A stretch of 64,000 nucleotides of DNA from Pagrus major (Eukaryota > Chordata > Actinopteri > Spariformes > Sparidae). The notes below the pieces were generated by a model, which was not told where the DNA came from, searched no databases, and was given only the letters and a program-made list of their open reading frames with translations. The DNA lies in assembly GCF_040436345.1 (NCBI RefSeq), contig NC_133232.1, positions 32,935,315 through 32,999,314 of the forward strand. Reading direction: 5' to 3'. The position numbers were made by a program, and so were the translations under genes. Shown here one piece after another: positions 12,604 to 27,147 of the stretch. The first letter of the stretch is position 1; each line of letters starts with the position of its first letter.

Positions 12604-15600
12604 CTTCATTAATTGGCATACAATTATACAATGTGGTGAAACCTGCTCTGTGTCCCTGAGGAGCAGCCAGTAATGAGTTGAAGGACACTGACCAGAGGAA
12701 GAAGCTAATATAAATATTTTACATACATACAGTCCGAACAAACAGGCCCTGATGTAAAAACATGCGTCACAGCACTGGTAGAGGTAAAAACATCTCAGCG
12801 CTCAGAGGAATGAAAATGTGAACATCTACATTTCCATCACTGCTGAAGAAAATTGTGTGATAAGATCCAGAACAGATTGTAATACCGTTGTAAAGGTGCA
12901 ATTTGTAATATAGATGATAATTGAGTCATTTTTACACCTAAGCTGGTGCATGTGCAGGTAAAAAATAGGCAATTGACTCCTTTCACATTACCAGAGGACA
13001 CTTCTTTTCTGGTGCGTGACACTAGATATAGGTACAGATACAGAGCAGCGTGGAGGCCAGTGTTTATATATAATGTACTTCAATCGTTCTGAACAATGTT
13101 GGCGGTCTCCTTGAATGGAGACGATTGAACACAATTTACGTGCCGGCGTCCTTAACTTCAACGTGTGTCACGGTATCGCACCGGGAAAAATGTGAAAACT
13201 AGCAAACCTAGACACCACAAATACAGCTGCAGCGGTCAAACAGTTCATTACGTTATTATTTTCCAGCTCCGTCTTAAACAAAATATTCCTCCTTCTCTCC
13301 CGAGCTTTGCAAAAAAAGGTTCCCTTCTTTACAGCACGGCTCAAGTTTTTCAAAGAAATCATCATAAACTGAGGTGCATTTTAGCTGAACATTCCTCCCT
13401 CACGTCGTCACAGACGGGACAACAAAACAGGAAACAAGCCTCCTTCTCAATTTCAACCAGCTCACACAACAAACAAAGTCTGTCCTCCTCTAGAGTGGCA
13501 TTTTCATTTCGTTATGCAGCCCTGTGTTGTAAAATGACAGATAATCACCTCCAACACTGAACATTGAATACTGCAGAGTCATCTGAACCGGAACCGGCTG
13601 CCTCTGATACTGAAGACAGGAGCCAGATGTTTTGACGGGCTGTCAGTTGTTATTTGTGTAATGGACCTCGTGGTGGGATCGCTTTGTCACAATATCACAA
13701 GTTTATAGTCAGTTATTTTCAATAGAATATAACTAATGTGTGTTGACACTGTGTGTAGTCATATTGTGACGTTAGGGTCGTAGTTATTGTTTTATAAGTC
13801 GTGTATTTTTCAGATTAGTCGTTCCAAACAAACTACTTCAAACTAAAAACGAACAAAATGAGTTATTATGGTCTGTTTCTGTAAAAGTGAGACGCAGGCC
13901 ATTGAATTAAACATTAGTCATATTATTCTCTCTGTACTTTTGCATAAATTTGCCACACAGGGATATCAGTATTCTTATTATCGTCCCAGCTCAAGATTTA
14001 TGTTTATTGCCGTCCTTGCAGTCTTTAAAAAAATACTGACTGACTTTAATTTGGATTTATCGTTAATGAATTAGGGTTTGATACTTTACACCACTTTTTA
14101 AATCAAGATGTTTACAACAGAGAACACGTGAGCTTCGTCTCTTATAGTTTCACCTTTCTAATATGAAGGAAAGAAGCTTTCAATCATTCATCGCTAATAG
14201 TAAAAAATCCGCCCTGTAAATTTACTGCACATACAGTTTAACTTACGCACATCATCTTAAAAACCCTAAACTAATACAGCCTTCGGATAAATGTCCTGTC
14301 AGCGAGCGCCACGAGAGAAGTCGTGTCATGATTTTAACTTTACTCTTCTTCACCGCCGCGCTCTCATAAGCTGTCATTGTAAAACCTCTCACATAACGTG
14401 CAAGCGAGCATTATAAATAATAAGGCAATCTGCTGTAGGTGTCATCCCCTCCTGCTTTAATAAATAACTGCTCCAACTACTGGTCCCCAGATCTCATAGT
14501 GCTCGCGCTCCATAATTAAGTTGGAGATCACTGCAGTATAGCAGGCTTTAATCTTTGTCTTCTCACAAATAGGAAGTGTTTAACTTTGTCCACCATTATT
14601 AATGAAACACACGTGTGCACGCACCGATTTATAAATAAGACGAGAAGATTTCATGTTTCTGTGTTTGTATGTGAACAGTTTTAGTCGTGAATCTGCGGTT
14701 TTATGCATCCGACCCCTGACAGCAAGTTGAAAATATTTCATTAGCAGAGTGTACGTGTAGGTTGCCTCGTTAAAGTAATGATGTAATGATTTATTTTCCA
14801 TTTTGATTATTGGATATCATGTCTAGTTGGCTGTTAGTCACAGCACCAGAGACTGCGTCGAGGACAGGACGCTGCTTTTAGATTAATGAGAACAAAATCT
14901 CTTGTTTAGTATCACAATCAGGTTTTTTTCACATCCTTCGTGCAGAACGAACGATCCGAAAAAGGGTTTGGCTTCATTCAGACGGACAACAGCGCTGTAT
15001 ACAAGAAGAAAAGGAAAATTCAGCTGCCTCATTATTTTGAATGGGACCACTCCACTCCACTTAGCAATGCAGTCGAGGAGCACAGGCAGGAGGCTCTGAC
15101 AAAGGAACACAATGTCTTTGGGCAAAAGAAAAATTAACTGTGGTTCAACTTTAACTGCAAAACAAAGTTCTTCAGTTAGAAATCAGGTAGACGCTACAGG
15201 GTTTCAGAGAAATACAAGAAAAGATGTCATATACATGTGAAAAGTAAAAAGTATCCCTCTGAAGGACTTTTCTACCGGCCATTTCTGTGCGAAGCTAACT
15301 GAAGCTCACGTCACGTTGATATAACTCAGGTAGGATCAAGTAGGATTTGTCCGAGCTGTTCGTAAATGCACCGGGATGATAATTGATCGTTAAGTCTCGT
15401 TCCCAGAACGTCAAATACCCCGAGCAAAGCAACAAACTGAGAAAATAAGGAAATCCAGACGAGAGCTGCAGGGTCTGTGCAGATAAGAGACACCAACACG
15501 CCTCGTCTCCCCGTTTGAATCTCCCTCTCTGCCTGCCTCTCTTCTCTGCCGTAGCAAGACGTTAAAAACATAACAAGACAGAAGCAGCGATTAATCTACG

Positions 15601-17199
15601 GAGATAATGGACAGGAAACACAGCAGAGACGCTCAGCAGAGCTTTTTTATTAAATGACTTCCAGCACAAACTGTCGGTGCAGCGGAGAGTCTTACGAGAT
15701 TTACTCACCCAACGGAAATCATGCCAACATTTGGCTGTTTCTGACGCCGACATATTGTCTAAACTGAGGGCTTATTTTCAAAATTGACAGTCCTAGTGAC
15801 AGGCGACCAATCGAAACGCACCGTAAACCTTAAATAAAAATACAGTAAAAAATAAAAGTACACAACTCAATATATCATAGAGGTCTAGTTGTTGTATGGA
15901 GTGCCACATATTACACCTTTAAACCAGCAAAAGAAAAACTTACATCACATTTCCGGAGTTTCTTTTCACCTTCGCCTCAGTGAAGCCCAGATGCTTGATA
16001 AGAAGTGCTGATAAAGTGGAGGCACAATCAAAGCTGATTGAGATAATTATGTAATAGCCATTAGCTTTAGGTGATAATTGGTCTCATTATGCTGTTGAGA
16101 ATTGAAAGATGGCTGACTGTACAGGGTCACAATAAACGTTAGCGTCAGAAAATCACTGCTATTTCTTTATAAAATAGGAACAGCCGAGTTTCAAAAGCAA
16201 GTTGAATGAAAGCAAAAGTAAAATCAAAGTACATGATTCATTGATTATCAGCTTTTTTAACACAAGGTGTAATTTTCTGTGGCTATCAGCTTGTTTGACG
16301 CTACATTGAGGTAATCGGGTTAATTTCCCTGAACAGCACACTGTTTATTTCCCTGTACAGACGTCCCCGGTGGTTTGCTCGTCTCAAATTCACATTGATG
16401 TTAGTCAGGGAAATATGACCGAGGGAAATCAGTGTGAAGTTCCAGTTAAACGCAGAAAACCGCAGCGTTTGGTTTGATCTGAGCTGGGATCTATTTCCCC
16501 GCTGTGTAAGACACAAGAATAAAAATCTACAGGGGGATGTCTGGATTTGTTGTTTTTTTTTCCACTGTGGGTCATAAGATATGAACACTATCTCCTCCAG
16601 TCTTCAAAAATAATACCCCATCTTATCTGAACCATGTGTATTAAGCACTTTATGTTACACTCGCCCTGCCATACATTGCGCAAACAGCATGCATTCAGGT
16701 CCATGGGAAATGTGCCCCGGTGTCCTCTGGGGAGCGAGAGTGAATGGGAAGATTCAGGATCCGCTCGGCTGGAGAAGGATTACATCCCACAGAGTCTCGT
16801 GGGGAGGAAGACACAGATGCTGCATTGATCCCGCTGATAAACACTGAATGGCTGGAAGCTCGAGTAAGTGTCAGGTTCCCCGAAACGGAAACGCCAAGAC
16901 AGCCCAGGATGAAGTTTGGAGCAGTGCATGGAAGACTTGCAGATAAGCCTGCAAGATGTGAAATTAGCAGAACTAATGTGCTGTTTGACAATCATTTACA
17001 TAATTTCCCCATTGCATTGTAATTGATGGAGATATGGACTTCACTAGTTACCCATTGAGATAATAATAATGTCTTCCTCTGCAGCGTGTGGTCTGTCATC
17101 AGAGCCTTGTACAATAATATAAGGTGGACATTTCCATAACTTTTGATTGACGCCGTATTTGGGGAAAATGTTGGATTTGGAAATAATAGTTTAGCACAA

Positions 17200-17830
17200 A
17201 TTATTAAAGGAGGAATTTGTAAGATTTGGCCAGAAAATTAGTTTATAGCAAAAAAAACAAGAAGAAAGTGAAAGTTAGTCTGATCACCTCTGGTTTAGTT
17301 GAAAGAAATCAATTCACCGAGTAAGAAGTGAAAATATTCCAGTGTGTCCGTGTTCACTGTTGCTTCGCGCATGAAAGTTAATCATCAATCATCTGTTGAA
17401 TTTTTCTAGTCGTAACTTTTGCTTGTTTGGGTGAAGCCTTACCCAAAGAACAGAAGACCAGATTTTCATCACGGCCAAAAGAATTCATGATAACAATGTA
17501 ATTGCGATATATAAACAGAAATTCTGAAAAATAAATGCTCTCCGTCAAATTCATCTTAATCTTTGTTGATTGTGTGTTCTGTCTGTGTTTTTGTCAAATG
17601 AATGACATTCGTTATACGAGTGTAGGGAGGTGCAGAGAGAGTCTATGTGACCATAAATGTCGCTTTGACATGATTTGGCACAAGCTAGCTAACAGCTAAC
17701 AGCTAACTGTTACTGCAGCTTTTTCTGTTTAATGGCAGTTGGCAACCAGCGTTACGGCGCAGTACCGCCACCCACGATGACAAAGCGAGAACAGAAACAA
17801 ACAATTTAACAGGTGCTGGATTATTTTCAC
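17200..17830. mobile_element. Probable interspersed DNA-element remnant
   Basis: Contains phrases I associate with a repeated teleost element: AATTTGTAAGATTTGGCCAG near the left end (about 17214), GCTAGCTAACAGCTAAC near 17683 and GCGCAGTACCGCCACCCAC near 17757. The exact ends are unclear. Confidence rests on remembered repeat phrases and not on visible terminal repeats. Confidence 0.4.
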
Positions 17831-18124
17831 AAGAATATCATATGTCTATTGTAAACACGATATGAATATTTAATTTTTTGATTATAATTGTCAATCTTGC
17901 AATTATTTGTTACAATTATTATAAAAAGAAAAATGTGTCTGTGTTTCTGGTTTTGAGTAAGACGAGGCTGCTGAGGGTGAAATCCAATGTTATAATACTG
18001 AGCTGACTATTACAGCGTATTTGATTATTTGACAATTTAATGGTAATATTACTAATTTGTTTCTATTTTTTTGTATGATTATTTCTTACTGCTTCCTTCC
18101 ATTATTTATTCATTAACATTTTGA

Positions 18125-18270
18125 TCTCTAGAGGTTAAAAAAAAGCAGCAAATCCTCACATTTGATGAGCTGGATCCAAGAAACATTGTCATTTTTTCCT
18201 TGATAAATGTCTGAAGTGACGAACTGATCGTCGAAGCTCACAGTTAATTGTCTCTTTGAGTCTTTCTTCT
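18125..18270 (+). mobile_element. hAT-type MITE fragment (GCTGCAACTAA family)
   Basis: Right-hand part of the family also seen at 39.05 kb. It shows AAAAGCAGCAAATCCTCACA, then a TTGATGAGCTGG-like stretch and a TTGATAAATG-like stretch, followed by a worn end. No target-site duplication is visible. Confidence 0.55.
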
Positions 18271-18681
18271 TTCTCTAATTGTAGCCAGGATAATCACACA
18301 GTAAATTGCTGTTGTGTCAGCACTCGGAGCAGCTCTATAAAAGACAAAAGTCATCTCGGGGGACCTTCACAGTGGTCACCGAGTGGAACGAGAGCGTCCT
18401 GAGCTCACAGGAGAGGAGAGGAAACACAACAATCTCACCCCGACTGCTCTTTGATTTGCACGGCGTGAAATGACAGGAGCGGCGGCCACCCATCAGGTGG
18501 GGACCGTGGAGAGAGGTCCAAGAGAGGCCCTCGTGAATTAAGGGTGCATTCATGGAGTCTCCGGGGAGGTCTGCTGATTGCCTGCAGCACTGCTAATTGA
18601 TTTAGTGCAAGGTCGGAGCGTGAGTGACAGAGGGTAAAGGGAGGAATTTCCTGTTTCTGCATCTATAATTCAGTGGCTTCC

Positions 18682-18683
<2 letters not shown>

Positions 18684-18714
<31 letters not shown>
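18684..18714. repeat. Compound (GT)n(GA)n microsatellite
   Basis: A short GT run passes directly into a GA run. Confidence 0.9.
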
Positions 18715-18715
<1 letters not shown>

Positions 18716-20712
18716 TGTATGGAAAAACTTGCCTCATATAAATATCTGCCTTATACATATACAGCTCAAATACTCTCTACTGTATATATGCAGTTACTAC
18801 TGAATAATAGAGCTCTAACACGAGTGGTGTAAATCAGTGGTTTTAGCTTTAGCCAATACAACCTTTACCTTCAGCTAACTCGTCAAACTGTTTCCTCTGT
18901 TAACTGTGTATTTTTAACTGTTTTCTATTGTTTTAGAAAAATGAACTGAACTAAGTTTTCCATCACTTTTAAATAATTGTTTCAGCTGTTTATCTGTTAC
19001 TTTCACCTGACTAGTTTCCAATACTTTCGCTGACTATTTGAACTGTTTCATTGGCTGAAAATGATCTTTGGCAGCAAAGAAAAAGGGCTCCAGGGTTTTT
19101 ATACTTTATATGATGTCTGATGTGGACTCGTCAGCTCTTCATCTCCTTTCCTCGTCCATCTTCTCTAAACCCTTTTGCTTTACCTGAGCCTTTCCACCTG
19201 ACATACCTACTTACATCCTCCCCACGGTGAATGTAGCCAGAGCTTCAGCTAAAATGTAAGGGTTTTGCCTATTTGTGTGTATATAGTGTAAATATTCTTT
19301 AACTCTGGTGCACATGCCTCTGATTCACTTCAGCATAACACACTATTCTTAGAAGCAGCTTTGAGAGAAAAAACACCCACACTGACTTGCATATGTATTA
19401 AATGGAAAGCAAATGATTTGCATAAACATATGGCTTATGTAAATCCTGAACAGATTGGATTGGATTTGTTAGTTAACTTTTGAAATCGTGCTAAAATCTA
19501 AAAATCCTGCAGTTGGTCTGCTTGGAATCGCATCGCATTACGCTCGTAAGCGGATCAAAACCACCTTTTCTTGGCGATCTCTGCCTGCTTGTTTAGTCCT
19601 GCTTCTGAGTGCGGTTACTGTGTTTCACATAAGCCCAAAACAAACCGATCTTACAGGTGGAAACGCTCCAGATGAGTCGGGTGTGACTTCACCCGACGAC
19701 CAATTACGTTTTCATTATTATTCAATGAGCAGTGACCAGCTGTTTGCATTTCTCTGCTGACTAGTTGTCGTGATTCCTCAATCACAACGTAACGTCCTAC
19801 ATCTGACTCATGAGTACATTTTTAATCAAATCCTAATTTCAATTTTGTCAAATTAGAACCAGTTTTTCCACTTTACAAACGCAGGTAAACCTCGGGGTGT
19901 ATCTGCTGTAGAAGTAAGCACGCCTGTACATTGCGTGTTCATCCATAGTGGTGGGCGATGCTGTGTTTAGTATTGCTGGTCTGTTGTCTGGGGTTGTGTT
20001 ATAAGGTATGCAAGCTGTCCAAACTAGCAGTGTGCCAACACCCCCCCGCTGTGCTGTCCCTTTGAAGGTTTGGTGGATTTCCCTCTGGTGTCTCAAGACT
20101 CTTCAACCAGCCGCACAAACAGACCGGCAGCATCATGAGAGAGGCCTTTGTTTCAGCTCTCTTCCTCTACAATCCTCGAGCTGTCCCATTACAATTGAAC
20201 AAACACTGCACTGTTGCAAAATCTGTAATACAACTCTCGCAGAGAGCAGCTGAAGACCGACCGGACTTCCATCCGAAGCGTGGAGCGAGGCTATTTTCAT
20301 TCATGGCAGTTTAATAGCTAAAAAGTGTTTTCGCAAATCCCAGAAGCAATTAAGTTTAAGCAGAAATTACTCATATGAACCTAAAACCAATTTCAGAGTG
20401 CATATTAGAGTTCTTCTATGTGAAGACAGAAAGTGGTCCCACTTTAACTGAGAATGTGAAACTATTTCATTTTGAGAGCACCTTGCTCGAGGCAACAACG
20501 ACCCTTCGCTCCCAAGTATTTGAAATAACCCCAAGTCGCTGTTTTCGCAACTCTTGGACTCTGCAATTCTGAAGGAGGAGAGAAAAGAAGAGATGAAGCT
20601 GTTTATTTGCTCTCTGAAACAGAGACATTCAATATCAACGTCTCTCCGAGAAAAAGCAAAAGACTGGATCAGCCCAGGATTTCAAACAGCCCGAAGCAAC
20701 CTGAGCACTGTA

Positions 20713-20726
20713 CCCCCCCCCCCCCT
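20713..20726. repeat. Poly-C run
   Basis: An uninterrupted run of more than ten C residues, followed by CTCCTCTCC and an A/G-rich AAGAAGAAG stretch. Sequencing length in such runs is unreliable. Confidence 0.85.
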
Positions 20727-23700
20727 CCTCTCCAAAAAGAAGAAGAAGAAAAAAACTCTTCCCATCACATTAAAGAGAAACATCTGTCACTTCAGGGGCC
20801 TTCATCAGGTGTCACACTAAACAGGTTTATGTTAACAAAATGCTAAACGTCTCCTGAGGAACCGCAGCAGAATTACGGTGTTGGGTCTGGGATTTGTTGG
20901 GCGGATCCTCCACCGCAGAGGTTCAGGCCTTAATCACATTTCCAGCTTGTGCTCAGATCCAACTTTCTGTCCTGGCGGATTTGGCACCTCGAAGCTCAAT
21001 CACCAAACTTTCTGGAACGGCTCGGTTTCAGACAACGACGGGGGCCTTCGGAGGCACTTCCATCTGGAGACGTTCACCGCGTCATAGTACAGTACACAAG
21101 CACCTGATGCCGTGATTCATCTGGGCTGGACTGTTCTGCAGAGGGTTCTGCGTATGAAATATACATACTAAGTCATCGGTGAAGTTCTGGATAGCTGGGG
21201 CACAGGGTCGCTCGTGTTGTGGTCCCATAAAAAATGTTTTATCTGCTCATTTTGATGAACAGGCGTTAGATGTAATAGGAAGCCGGTCCCGGATAATATG
21301 CGTATTGTTTGTTCCAGCCAACACGTTGCTTTAGTAATTAGATGATGTCCTGAGGTGATATTGACGACTGACGATATTTTTCTTCAATAAAAGAAGCCCT
21401 GCCTGTAGCACAAGGCTTTGGACGTGCAATAAACTCTGATGATTATTTATTTACTTGTAATATTTAATCACAAACCACACTGAAAAACTCTAAAGGTCAG
21501 CACGCCGCGTATACAAGTTGTGTTCATGTGAAATAAAGGTGTTTAATAATCCATAGCTTGCGTCAGACATTACGAATGTGAATATAAACTACAAGTGTGA
21601 AGAAAATTCACACTGTGGTTAATCTCAACCTGAGAGCGTAATGGAGGGGCCTCTTGAGACCAAGGCTCCTATGTGGTCTTTTTATGTGTAATCAATGGAA
21701 ATTGTGAGGAACTCAAATCAGGACACAAAGCACCAGGCTCTGGCTTCCTTTCCCCCCCATGCTGGTCAAAGCGTGTCCTGAGGGTATATGGTGATGAGAG
21801 GGGGGGGAGGGAGGGCTGAGGGCTCACTTTCACACACAGGCCATTTCATTTGGGACGGAGCAGGGTAATTTACTGATGAAGGATAGTTTTCCTTAAATAT
21901 TCAAATACAGAGGCTGTAAATCTTAAAGGGGTCGCTCCACAGAGGCTCCCGCCACCTGCAGCCATTTTCATCAGACGGATGGGACCTCAAAATCCTCATG
22001 GGGGCCACAAAACAGGGGGCCAGTGTAGTGATCAATATGTAAAGGCCAAAAGGATACTGAGTTTCCAGCTAATCAATGTGCTAAAAAAATAATTGTTCAC
22101 GTATTTATTTTTCTGGGAAACAAGCCACAAATGTAGTAGTTCCAGCTTTATGTGATAGAAGACTGATTACATTTTGGTTTTGGACTGTTGGGTTCAGGAG
22201 ACAGAATTTTCCCCAATTTTCTGACATTTAATAGACGATCCTGCATTTTACTGAACGGCCTTTAGCTGGGCCGGATGTAGACACGGGCGTTCTTGGTACA
22301 TGCCTCGGACCTCCTTGCCACTAGGGGGACCAGACTGAGGGGGAAAGGACATCAGCTGCCTACATATAATAATCTGTTACATATATATTTAAAATGGGTC
22401 CACCTCTGTGAAAGTCAGGAGAAAAGCAATCTGGGAATGTGACTTTTGGGTGTAAAGGAACACATTAAAGCAACATTATGCAGAAATTGGCATTTTGTGC
22501 AATTGTACCATCAAAATGATTTTGATGCTGTTAATTTCAAGGTAAAAAAAGTTACATGATGCTTTAAAATGAAATGTAAAATGCACATACATTAATTGTG
22601 ACTAATGACTAATCAGTTGCACATTAATACTCAAATATAAATAGATCAGTTAAAATATATACCTATCTAAATAATGAGCAAAATAATTATTACGTGGCAG
22701 TTAATAGTGTAACCTATCCATTTAATCCTGACCCTGGCCTTTAGCAGCTTGACTTGCAGTAAGCCACAGTACAGTTTTAGGCACGATCATTGCTCAGTGT
22801 TTATTAAATGATCCTACTTTTCATCTATAATCTTCAGTTTATCTAAATGATTAATTAAAGAATCAGGAAAATAAGTGGTACATTAAACCATAATGAAAGT
22901 AATGAGTTGTTCTTTACAGCCCAGGTCTGACTGCTCAACACTAAAACCTCAAAGATTTGGAAAAAACATTTTAAGCACTGCTGAAAATTCAGTAGATAAC
23001 TTCTTTGATAAGCTTCTTACCCACTTTAATTTCCCACTTTATGGTCATTAACACCCGAAATAAACATCCGGCGTCTCATCCCTCTTTAAAAATAAGACAT
23101 GCAAATTACTGTTAAAACTGTTGTACTCACATGGCACGACACATTCAACGGCAACAGTTTCAGCATTATTTTCAGGTGTCACTGACGTCACTGATTTGCA
23201 CTTCGGAAAACAAAAAAAAATGACACTTCACTCAAGTAGACAGAAGTTTTTGTCTTCAGCAGAATGTATGTGAATTAGATGGGTCTTAATATTAATGAAT
23301 GTTTTTTGTTATTTACATATAAATGACACAAAAAGATGAAAAGAAGGTTCACGTGTATTTCTGATCCACACACAGTATTTCTTGCTTCAGATACATGTGG
23401 AAATGTATAAATATGTGTATTTAAAGGAATAAGGAGGAGAGAATGAACATCAGACACATAAGTATTTGTATATCGAGGCTCATCTGTTTCCATAACGTTG
23501 TGTTGAAACTCACCTTGTTTACTGTGCTGCATGATGTTACCCATAAAAACAGGCTAAGGATTATGTTTGATATTTTCATGTGTCCACCCTTTGTGAAAGC
23601 GGCGGTGTTCATCTCAATCAGCTTTCATAAAAAGTGAAAAAACAGAATTGTCTCTTCTCATTTGTGTCTTTTTCTTTGTCTGCAAAGATTCCCGTTGTAA

Positions 23701-24499
23701 TTGGTTCATGAATGTGACCTTTCGCATGATGAACAGTCCATCAACCGGCTGCCCACAGGACGTGAGAGCAGCTCTTCATATCGAAAAGTGTCTTATCTAG
23801 CGAGGCTATCTCGCTTAGCATGCTCATGATTCTGACGAGCAAGAATAAGCCGCGCATAATTGGATACTGTTACTTCTTTCACAACTGGGGACTTTGAAAT
23901 GCCACGGCCAAAAGAAAGCATTAGCCTCATCCAGCAAGGATGTGTTGAATGTCCTGCAAGAGATGTGGAAACGAGATAGCGAGAGATAAAGCTGAATAGC
24001 CGAAGTGTTTCAAATGCCTCATTTGCACCACATGAGTCAGACCATTTTTGGTCTCAGTGGGAATGTCTGGCTTGACCTTAGAGAAAGAACTCAACTAGGC
24101 AGTCACAGTCGATCACAGCTGACCTCTTTCACATTTGGCACAATGGTCCTTTTTTAATTATATGAGCCTCAAACTCTGAGGTTTGAGTAAATAAAGAGTG
24201 CACGTGTGCTGAGGGATGGAGAGAGAACAAAGATTCAACTACCCATGCAAGAATGTAAAAACCCACCGCTCCTCAGTTGTGCTTGGACGAGCTTTCGAAA
24301 ACTAAATACTCAAACTGATTGGTCCAGTATTTCTACAGTCAACAACGATGTTCGCTCTGATCTTTTTACACACTTTGCCAAAAAGACAAAGTCTACAGGC
24401 ACATCAGCGGCTCCGTTCGTAGAGGTGGAAATCAAAAGTTCAGTTCTGATTCGTGCGTGTAGTTTGTTCTTTTTTAAATGGTGGCATCAACATTCAAAT

Positions 24500-24880
24500 C
24501 ACTGACTGTATAAAATAGGGATGGAGCAATTACATAAACCTGCACTCTTAAAATGGCCAGTAGAGGGCGACTCCACTGGTTTCAAAATGACGTCCGATTG
24601 TATGTAATCTTCTAGATCGTCTACTAGACGTGTCTTCAGGTTCTCAGTGAGATCCAACCAGGATATCTTCCAAATATGGTCACTTCTGGCTCCAAAAAAA
24701 CAAGATGGCCACCAACATAATGCCATTTTATCGAGATGAGAAGATACTTTTTCCCATAAGCTAACATTGTGAAAGTGGGGCTCCACCCCCAAAACGGTGT
24801 CCAAATTTTAATTGTTAAACCCGTGCTTCAGAACAACAGCCCATAAAGCCATGGATGACATCACGATGGGTTCACACACG
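24500..24880. mobile_element. Interspersed repeat remnant
   Basis: Begins CACTGACTGTATAAAATAGG and includes ATATGGTCACTTCTGGCTCC, AACAAGATGGCCACCA, GGGGCTCCACCC and CCATGGATGACATCAC. I recognise these phrases from a dispersed teleost repeat but cannot name its class with certainty. The minus-strand frame of 101 codons inside it is a by-product. Confidence 0.45.
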
Positions 24881-24984
24881 TACTGCAGTAAGAGAACTCA
24901 CAATCACTACGCAGACAGAGTTATCAGATTGTGATCATTTCTGTAGCGTTCAGTCTTTTGATATGTTGTGTAGAATGATTCCCA

Positions 24985-25175
24985 TGAATCAGCATGCTAA
25001 CAGTTGCTAATTAGCACAGCTGAGGATGATGGGGATGTCATCAGTGTTGAAGGACCTGATGAAAAGATCCCTAAAATGTATGGTAATCAAACCGGGGGGG
25101 TTGAATATGAATGTGTTCCCAAAGTTTAGTGGCGATCCATCCAATAGTTGTTGAGACGTTTCGCTCAAGGCCACC
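24985..25175 (+). mobile_element. Interspersed repeat remnant (GCATGCTAACA / CAATCCATCCAATAG type)
   Basis: Shows GCATGCTAACAGTTGCTAAT, TAGCACAGCTGAGGATGATG and, near 25132-25165, GATCCATCCAATAGTTGTTG and AGACGTTTCGCTCAAG. These are hallmarks of an abundant percomorph repeat. The copy is truncated and diverged. Confidence 0.55.
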
Positions 25176-26692
25176 GAACTGAGGCGTTAAAGCAAAAGCT
25201 CAACACACTGTAGGGATCTCTCAATCACAACAGGCAGAAATGTTCACAGAAAGGTAATATTTCAGTCTCATTCACACAATTTTTCTGGGTTTGAACATTG
25301 TTGGAAATATTTGGGATAATATAAGAACACAACTCGACAGAATACATAACGGCGGTCTCGTCATTTTTAGACTTTCTACTGCCGATGTGTTCTGTATTAT
25401 ATCTTTGACGGGATCACCAAGTCAGATTCGTTCTCTGGAGGTCAAATTTCGTGCCAATCCAAATTTCATTGCTATATTTCAGTTGGGACGATCAGACTGA
25501 CAGACCCAAATTGCCGTCTCTGGCTAAAAACACATAAATCCCTGGTTGTGGTCGGAAAAACTTTAAAAACAAGAAACGTCTAATCAGCTCAGTATTTCCA
25601 GAGACAGACATAATGTTGGTTCGGCTCTCCATCGGTCTTTTTTCTGTTTTGCAGGAAACCCTCAAGTTCTTGCTTCTCTGCTCTGTCAGCATCTCAAAAT
25701 GAGGCAACTAATCATGTGAATCGTAAACTTACTATTTTCAAATCCTGGCGAGAACTGTTAAAACAAAAAGGACGAGTCGTTCACAAAAACCACTTCAGGC
25801 ACCAAAACTGGCACATTTGTCTCGAGTCGTCTCTGTCAGGGCGTCACAAACATGCCGTTAGTGTTATTTTCGATCTGGTTGTAACGTTTGTGATGTTAAA
25901 GCCTCCGTTTGGCTGATTCGCAGCTCACATCTCCACACTCCAAACTGTGAGTTCACATGACGTCATTGAGGTTTCTCCCTGAAGATGAATGTGATGTTGC
26001 TGAGCTGCAGACAGTCTTCAATAAGTCTCTCCAATGACTACATGACAGAGGCGCTGTTGACAGTTTTGCACCGTTGTGATTTTTATGGAGGAAATGATTT
26101 CAGCAGACGTGAACCACAGAAATCTCAAACATCGATCAAAACCAGCAGGTCACTCAGCAGCCGTGTTAGTGTTCTTGAACTGTATTTCTCTTTCGTGTTT
26201 ATTTTTATGCGGGGCGAGCCAAAGTGCAATAACCCCGACTGCAGGTCGTCTGATTCCACATGAAGCAGTCGTTCATCACTTTGGTTCTGCAGCAGCCCTC
26301 CGAGGCGGCGCTGGTATCCGTCGTGGTAACCAATCTGAACAGCGCTAATGTAGGCGGGAGATTGTTTCCATATGGGGCCCGTTTTCAAGCAGTTGGCTCG
26401 GGTCTGAAAACCGGCTTCCATTGCACAGTTCACCCACCTCCAGCACGCCATGCGAAGCAGTCAGACGACTTTTCACACTCGCAGTCACAACAGCACCGTC
26501 CACCTTTCACCTCGGTCAGTAAATCAGCTGGAGATGAAATGTTCGTAGGTGAGAGTGAAACTACCTGACCGTTTACTTCAACCACCGTGAATTCTATGAG
26601 ACTGTTTGCAGCTAAACTTATTAATCATGTAGTTGATTGACCGAAAATGAATTGTTTAATTAACTAAGTCCTTTGAATTTGCTTTTTTTCTC

Positions 26693-26698
<6 letters not shown>

Positions 26699-26726
<28 letters not shown>
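26699..26726. repeat. (TA)n microsatellite
   Basis: About 14 TA dinucleotides. Confidence 0.95.
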
Positions 26727-26728
<2 letters not shown>

Positions 26729-27147
26729 GCTGCTGGTCAGACAACACAGGACATCAGTAAATATCAGCCTCGGCTCTGTGATACCGTTTTTAAACCAAAA
26801 TGAACAAGTACGTTTGTTTTTTCACTGGTAATCCTGTTAAAAATAGGCGATTGACTCGTTTCCCTCTGCCAGTAGATGAGTTCAGATGAGCCTTTCTGTT
26901 GTTTTTGTTCGTAGGTTATATTTCACTTCAGTCTCTCTTTCAAACTTAAAGCCCACTGAACAGTATTCGAGCAGAAAGAAAGTCACGCATTAACACGCCT
27001 CGCAGTGTGGCGCCAGAAATCAGGCAAACAATTAGCACGTTGGTCATGTTTCACATTATGGAGGTGGAGAATGTAAATATGTGTGACTGCTGAGTTACTT
27101 CCTATTGTACATGTTCCCACTGAAGACAAAATGTAGATGGTAGTTTT

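Noticed and set aside
12055..12741. Frames of 155-228 codons rich in Glu/Arg or Ser/Pro/Leu
   Set aside because: They are produced by the homopurine tract on both strands and have no non-repetitive core.
13165..13560. 131-codon plus-strand frame
   Set aside because: No family recognised, no splice or codon-bias support; parts read like a dispersed repeat. Left out as a gene.
24206..24505. 99-codon plus-strand frame
   Set aside because: No recognisable domain, and its right edge touches a transposon remnant.
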